Below are positions 60,795 to 64,000 of a stretch of 64,000 nucleotides of DNA, piece after piece. This stretch comes from Actinomycetota bacterium (GTDB lineage: Bacteria; Actinomycetota; Actinomycetes; Nanopelagicales; Nanopelagicaceae). A program made the position numbers and the translations under genes. The stretch is taken from the NCBI GenBank assembly GCA_009726125.1, contig WLIT01000003.1, positions 1 through 64,000 of the forward strand, given 5' to 3'. The notes under the pieces are model-generated. The model was not told where the DNA came from, ran no database searches, and saw nothing but the letters and a program-made list of their open reading frames with translations. Within the stretch, counting starts at the first letter, position 1. Every line of letters starts with the position of its first letter.

Positions 60795-60980
60795 TTATTT
60801 CCATCTGGCTCTAGCTCCGTCAGCAACACACTTAAGCCCAGTGTGTTTGTGTCCAATTGCATCTTTCGGACAGAACTGACCGCGCTTAGGAGTCTTATGA
60901 ACCACTCCATTATGTGCAAGGGCTGGGGTTGAAACTAAAATAAGACTAGATGTAAGAATCACACCAATTAACTTTTTCAT
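60795..60980 (-). CDS. Small secreted Cys-containing protein with FC...C...RWK C-terminal module
   Basis: Signal peptide MKKLIGVILTSSLILVSTPALA; GQFCPKDAIGHKHTGLKCVADGARARWK*. Confidence 0.65.
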   Translation of the reverse strand: MKKLIGVILTSSLILVSTPALAHNGVVHKTPKRGQFCPKDAIGHKHTGLKCVADGARARWK

Positions 60981-61041
60981 TTTTGAATCCTACTCTCCTC
61001 TTCTGTTTATACCTAGATGTTTGCAAGCAGCTTGACTTTAA

Positions 61042-61401
61042 CTATTCGTAAGAAGGGTCAATCTGCATTCCACACCAACTCCAATTGGAGTCAAACCCAT
61101 CGGCAAGGTCACTGAGATACTCAAAACCTTCATACTCGGACATTTGAAGCGCAAGATATTCCCCAATTCTGAAAGCGGTGTCATAATGATTTTGAACAAG
61201 GTCTGAATCCTTTGAATAACCTTGGTCAAGAAATTCTTCCGCTGCAGATATTTCAGAACAAGCCCGACTCAGTTGCGCATCAACTTCTCCCTCCGACATA
61301 GGTGGAGTGCTCCCACACGCTGTCAAAGTCAGGCAACTTACAGCAATTAGGAAACAGATGCCAGGCAATCCTTTTTTTACTTTGAGAGTCATTGCCTCCA
61401 C
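61042..61401 (-). CDS. Small lipoprotein
   Basis: Lipobox CLTLTACGS; overlaps upstream gene by 13 bp. Confidence 0.6.
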   Translation of the reverse strand: MEAMTLKVKKGLPGICFLIAVSCLTLTACGSTPPMSEGEVDAQLSRACSEISAAEEFLDQGYSKDSDLVQNHYDTAFRIGEYLALQMSEYEGFEYLSDLADGFDSNWSWCGMQIDPSYE

Positions 61402-62273
61402 CTGTTCCTAGTATCAGTATCTGAAGTCTTGCAGGTATAGATAACACCTTTAGCGTTTTGTCCCTTTACGCCTGCAGGAGCGCAGAATGCACCAGCAGTT
61501 ATCAAGGGGTAACTGGTTGGCTGAGTGGCACTTGGTGTTGGTGTGGCACTTGGTGTTGGTGTGGCACTTGGTGTTGGTGTGGCACTTGGTGTTGGTGTGG
61601 CACTTGGTGTTGGTGTGGCACTTGGTGTTGGTGATGATTGATTAGCTTGATAACTAAATCCAGGTAAAACTGAAACTTTTAAATCACCGAATTTACAGGT
61701 ATCAAAAAATCCCTGAACAGCCGTTGCTTCTCTGTCATCATATGTAAGGGAGTAGCGCAACTTAATCACAATCCAGTTTGCAACATATCCGCAGACATTT
61801 TTTGCTGGCAACCAATTAGCAATATCCTTATCGGACTTTGAGCGATTAGTAGATAGTGTTACTGCAATTAATGCGCGAGAATCTTCTAAGTCGTTTGCAT
61901 ATTGTTGACGTTGCGTAGCAGTCCAAGCCCAAGCACCAGAGCGCCAAGCTTCTGCAAGGGGAACTAAATGGTCTACGTCCAACTTTGATGCATTAGTAAT
62001 CGTTTTACCATCATATGCACTGAACCACTTACCACCTGTAAGTTTGCACTTAGTTCCTATTTTTGGTTTTACAAGTGCCTCTGAAATTAAAACCTCGGAA
62101 CGAGTAGTGCAACCATTTCTATCTGCATCAATCCAATTCCCAAAAAGAATACGGTCATAATCCTCCATATAGTCGGGTGAGACTTGCGGTGTAACGGAAA
62201 GTGCATTCGTAACTGGAGGTATAGAAAAAGTTAAAATAAAGACAGTTAGAATGCCGAGTAAAAACTTTTTCAT
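61389..62273 (-). CDS. Secreted HNH nuclease-like protein (DUF1524/GmrSD-C-like) with PSATPT linker
   Basis: Signal peptide; LDVDHLVPLAEAWRSGAWAW, NRSKSDKDIANWLP; C-terminal FC...YTC...RNRWRQ. Confidence 0.8.
   Translation of the reverse strand: MKKFLLGILTVFILTFSIPPVTNALSVTPQVSPDYMEDYDRILFGNWIDADRNGCTTRSEVLISEALVKPKIGTKCKLTGGKWFSAYDGKTITNASKLDVDHLVPLAEAWRSGAWAWTATQRQQYANDLEDSRALIAVTLSTNRSKSDKDIANWLPAKNVCGYVANWIVIKLRYSLTYDDREATAVQGFFDTCKFGDLKVSVLPGFSYQANQSSPTPSATPTPSATPTPSATPTPSATPTPSATPTPSATQPTSYPLITAGAFCAPAGVKGQNAKGVIYTCKTSDTDTRNRWRQ
61525..61632 (-). repeat. Six perfect 18-bp tandem repeats encoding PSATPT
   Basis: gtggcacttggtgttggt x6 on the plus strand. Confidence 0.95.
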
Positions 62274-64000
62274 TTCTTCACCTTACTCAACTCTTCTACC
62301 TTAATCCAAATAGTTGCTAGGTCTATTTCTGATGCATCTAGCGTTTCTGTATGACCACCTTGAGGCATTTGGTCTGAAATTAAATACTGTGGAATTCTCA
62401 TTTCCAACCTGAGCCATTCAAGAACTTGCTCTTCAAGGGCGTAAGCCTCTTCACCTGTATCTAAATCCTTTACTGCATATTCACTCCAACCTAATCTTTT
62501 GTGTCGTTCCAGTCTGTTTACTGTTGCCCCGTGACCACTAATGCCCACTTTATGTGAATTCAATTGAGAATTAGTAATTAGATAGAAATAGGCAGGTGCA
62601 ATCAAATTTACTAATGAAGTGCTGCAATATTTGCATCCACCACTTACTCTTAGTGAGCTCCAAGTTGGTGTTACTTCACGACCACAAACTAAATGAATGG
62701 ATTTCATAGGACTTCTAGCATTTTTAAATGGTTCAATTGGCTTAAATCCTCTGGACCTGAAGAACTTGTTTGCTTGTGCCGATGTAATTGGTTTAGTTCC
62801 AGCACAAAAACTGCAACCTACATTCCCACTTCTCAAATATGTAGCTCTAACTTCAACCTTGGTCCCACACACCTCGTGGACACACATCCAAGGATTAGAA
62901 CCACCTGGAAATTCACCTATTGGTGTGTAACTATTTTTCTTTAGAAGACTATAAGCCTCAGTTTCGCTAACCATATTCTTTCCGCAAGCCTCACAGCCCT
63001 TTTGCCCGCCTCGCAAAGACTGATAGGTGGGAGATACTTCATTGCCACATTTAATATGAAGGCACTTCCAAGGAGTTTTACTATCTTTGTAAGGCTCTAA
63101 GGGTTTCAATTCCAGTTTTTTCATTAGAACTCTGACTTCTTTCATATCTACTCTATTGCCTGCACAATATGCGCAACCGCTTCCCCCTTGTTGAACACTT
63201 GCCCATTGAGGTGAGACTTTATGTCCGCATTTAGTGTGAATGGATTTCCAAGGATGGTGGGGTCCTTTAAATGCTTCTTGTGGCTCTAAATCGTGGCTTC
63301 TAAAAAATGCAAATGCTTTTTCTTGCGTGATAGGAACAGTTCCTGCACAAATTAAACATCCTGTTCGCCCACTTTTTATATGTCCATATCTTGGCTTTAT
63401 CTCGCTGCCACAAATTAGGTGGATTGATTTCCACGGGATTGCAGAGCCAGGATATGGAACGAGGGGTTGCAGGTCCTTACTCAAGAAAAATTGATATGCC
63501 TCATTTGGGTCTACGTAACCATCTCCACAATGTTTACACCCACTACTCCCGCCAGTTTGAATGATATTAAATTTAGGGGAAACTTCACGACCACAAGGAA
63601 TGTGTATAGATTTCCACGGAATCTTATTTCCACCAGGATAGGGGACTAGTGGTTTCAATCCGTTATCAAGGAAAACTTTTTCCGCGTCTTTCGGTAAAAC
63701 GGCGACTCCAGAGCAATACTTACAAGGACCCTGCCCTCTTTTAATTGCCAAATAAGAAGGACTGACTTCGCGACCACAAGGAATATGAATAGATTTCCAC
63801 GGGACTTTATTTCCTGGATAACCTGTGAGCGGTTTTAACTTGGCTTTATTAAATAGTTTTTCGGCATCAATTGGGTCAACGCGTGTCTCTGCACAATATG
63901 CGCAACCACTCCCTCTTGATTTAACTAGCCCAAAGTGGGGCGAAACTATTTTTTTACACTTTAGGCAACGTGATTTCCAAGGAGTATTACTACTTTTGTA
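62270..64000 (-). CDS. Repeat Zn-ribbon protein with C-terminal GIY-YIG-like nuclease domain; 5' end beyond the right edge
   Basis: Frame stays open from 63751 to 64000 (YKSSNTPWKSRCLKCKKIVSPHFGLVKSRGSGCAYCAETRVDPIDAEKLFNKAKLKPLTGYPGNKVPWKSIHIPCGREVSPSYLAIKRGQG...); 8 copies of PWKSIHxxCGxxVSP...GCxYC; C-terminus YFYLITNSQ...KVGISG...RLERHKRLGW...GGHTET. Confidence 0.8.
   Translation of the reverse strand, partial: YKSSNTPWKSRCLKCKKIVSPHFGLVKSRGSGCAYCAETRVDPIDAEKLFNKAKLKPLTGYPGNKVPWKSIHIPCGREVSPSYLAIKRGQGPCKYCSGVAVLPKDAEKVFLDNGLKPLVPYPGGNKIPWKSIHIPCGREVSPKFNIIQTGGSSGCKHCGDGYVDPNEAYQFFLSKDLQPLVPYPGSAIPWKSIHLICGSEIKPRYGHIKSGRTGCLICAGTVPITQEKAFAFFRSHDLEPQEAFKGPHHPWKSIHTKCGHKVSPQWASVQQGGSGCAYCAGNRVDMKEVRVLMKKLELKPLEPYKDSKTPWKCLHIKCGNEVSPTYQSLRGGQKGCEACGKNMVSETEAYSLLKKNSYTPIGEFPGGSNPWMCVHEVCGTKVEVRATYLRSGNVGCSFCAGTKPITSAQANKFFRSRGFKPIEPFKNARSPMKSIHLVCGREVTPTWSSLRVSGGCKYCSTSLVNLIAPAYFYLITNSQLNSHKVGISGHGATVNRLERHKRLGWSEYAVKDLDTGEEAYALEEQVLEWLRLEMRIPQYLISDQMPQGGHTETLDASEIDLATIWIKVEELSKVKK

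Noticed and set aside
61525-61632. CRISPR-like array
   Set aside because: 18-bp units are contiguous with no spacers and are in frame in a CDS; no CRISPR array was seen anywhere in the window.
62693-63649. Plus-strand ORFs of 60-84 aa in the 62.7-63.6 kb region
   Set aside because: Antisense to the Zn-ribbon repeat gene; their mutual similarity only mirrors the repeats.

Overview
The window is a chromosomal segment of a low-GC, streamlined actinobacterium; the acI/Nanopelagicales-like identity is inferred from gene content and order. Positions 1 to about 55.9 kb are a dense conserved backbone: ssrA-smpB-ctp-ftsXE-prfB, kgd, sodX/sodN, sigR-rsrA, aroA-rsgA-hisN, the UPF0182/PDZ/DUF2342/whiB7/uvrD2/nudC/adnBA block, typA, ychF, ispH, xseAB, fumarase, phoH, uppS, greA, and an ABC/MFS efflux cluster. 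At about 55.9 kb there is a tRNA with a UAA anticodon but a class I (short variable loop) shape. It is followed directly by a tyrosine integrase and about 8 kb of accessory DNA that runs off the right edge. The accessory DNA holds an HTH/Zn protein, a VWA-like lipoprotein paired with a coiled-coil membrane protein, and an overlapping operon. That operon encodes a repeat Zn-ribbon protein with a GIY-YIG-like C-terminus, a secreted HNH nuclease and a lipoprotein. The points I rate highest are: (i) an apparent whiB7 attenuation leader, with an AT-rich-flanked promoter, a leaderless 73-codon uORF, an intrinsic terminator, and a 19-bp perfect palindrome over the whiB7 start codon; (ii) a canonical intrinsic terminator (16-bp perfect stem plus T7) lying inside the 5' coding region of the second of two overlapping MFS genes; (iii) the Zn-ribbon-repeat/GIY-YIG gene, whose frame is open to the window edge (the supplied ORF is truncated), with the operon it leads; (iv) the VWA-lipoprotein/coiled-coil membrane gene pair; (v) the unusual tRNA. 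All calls come from reading the sequence by eye; no database search was possible.
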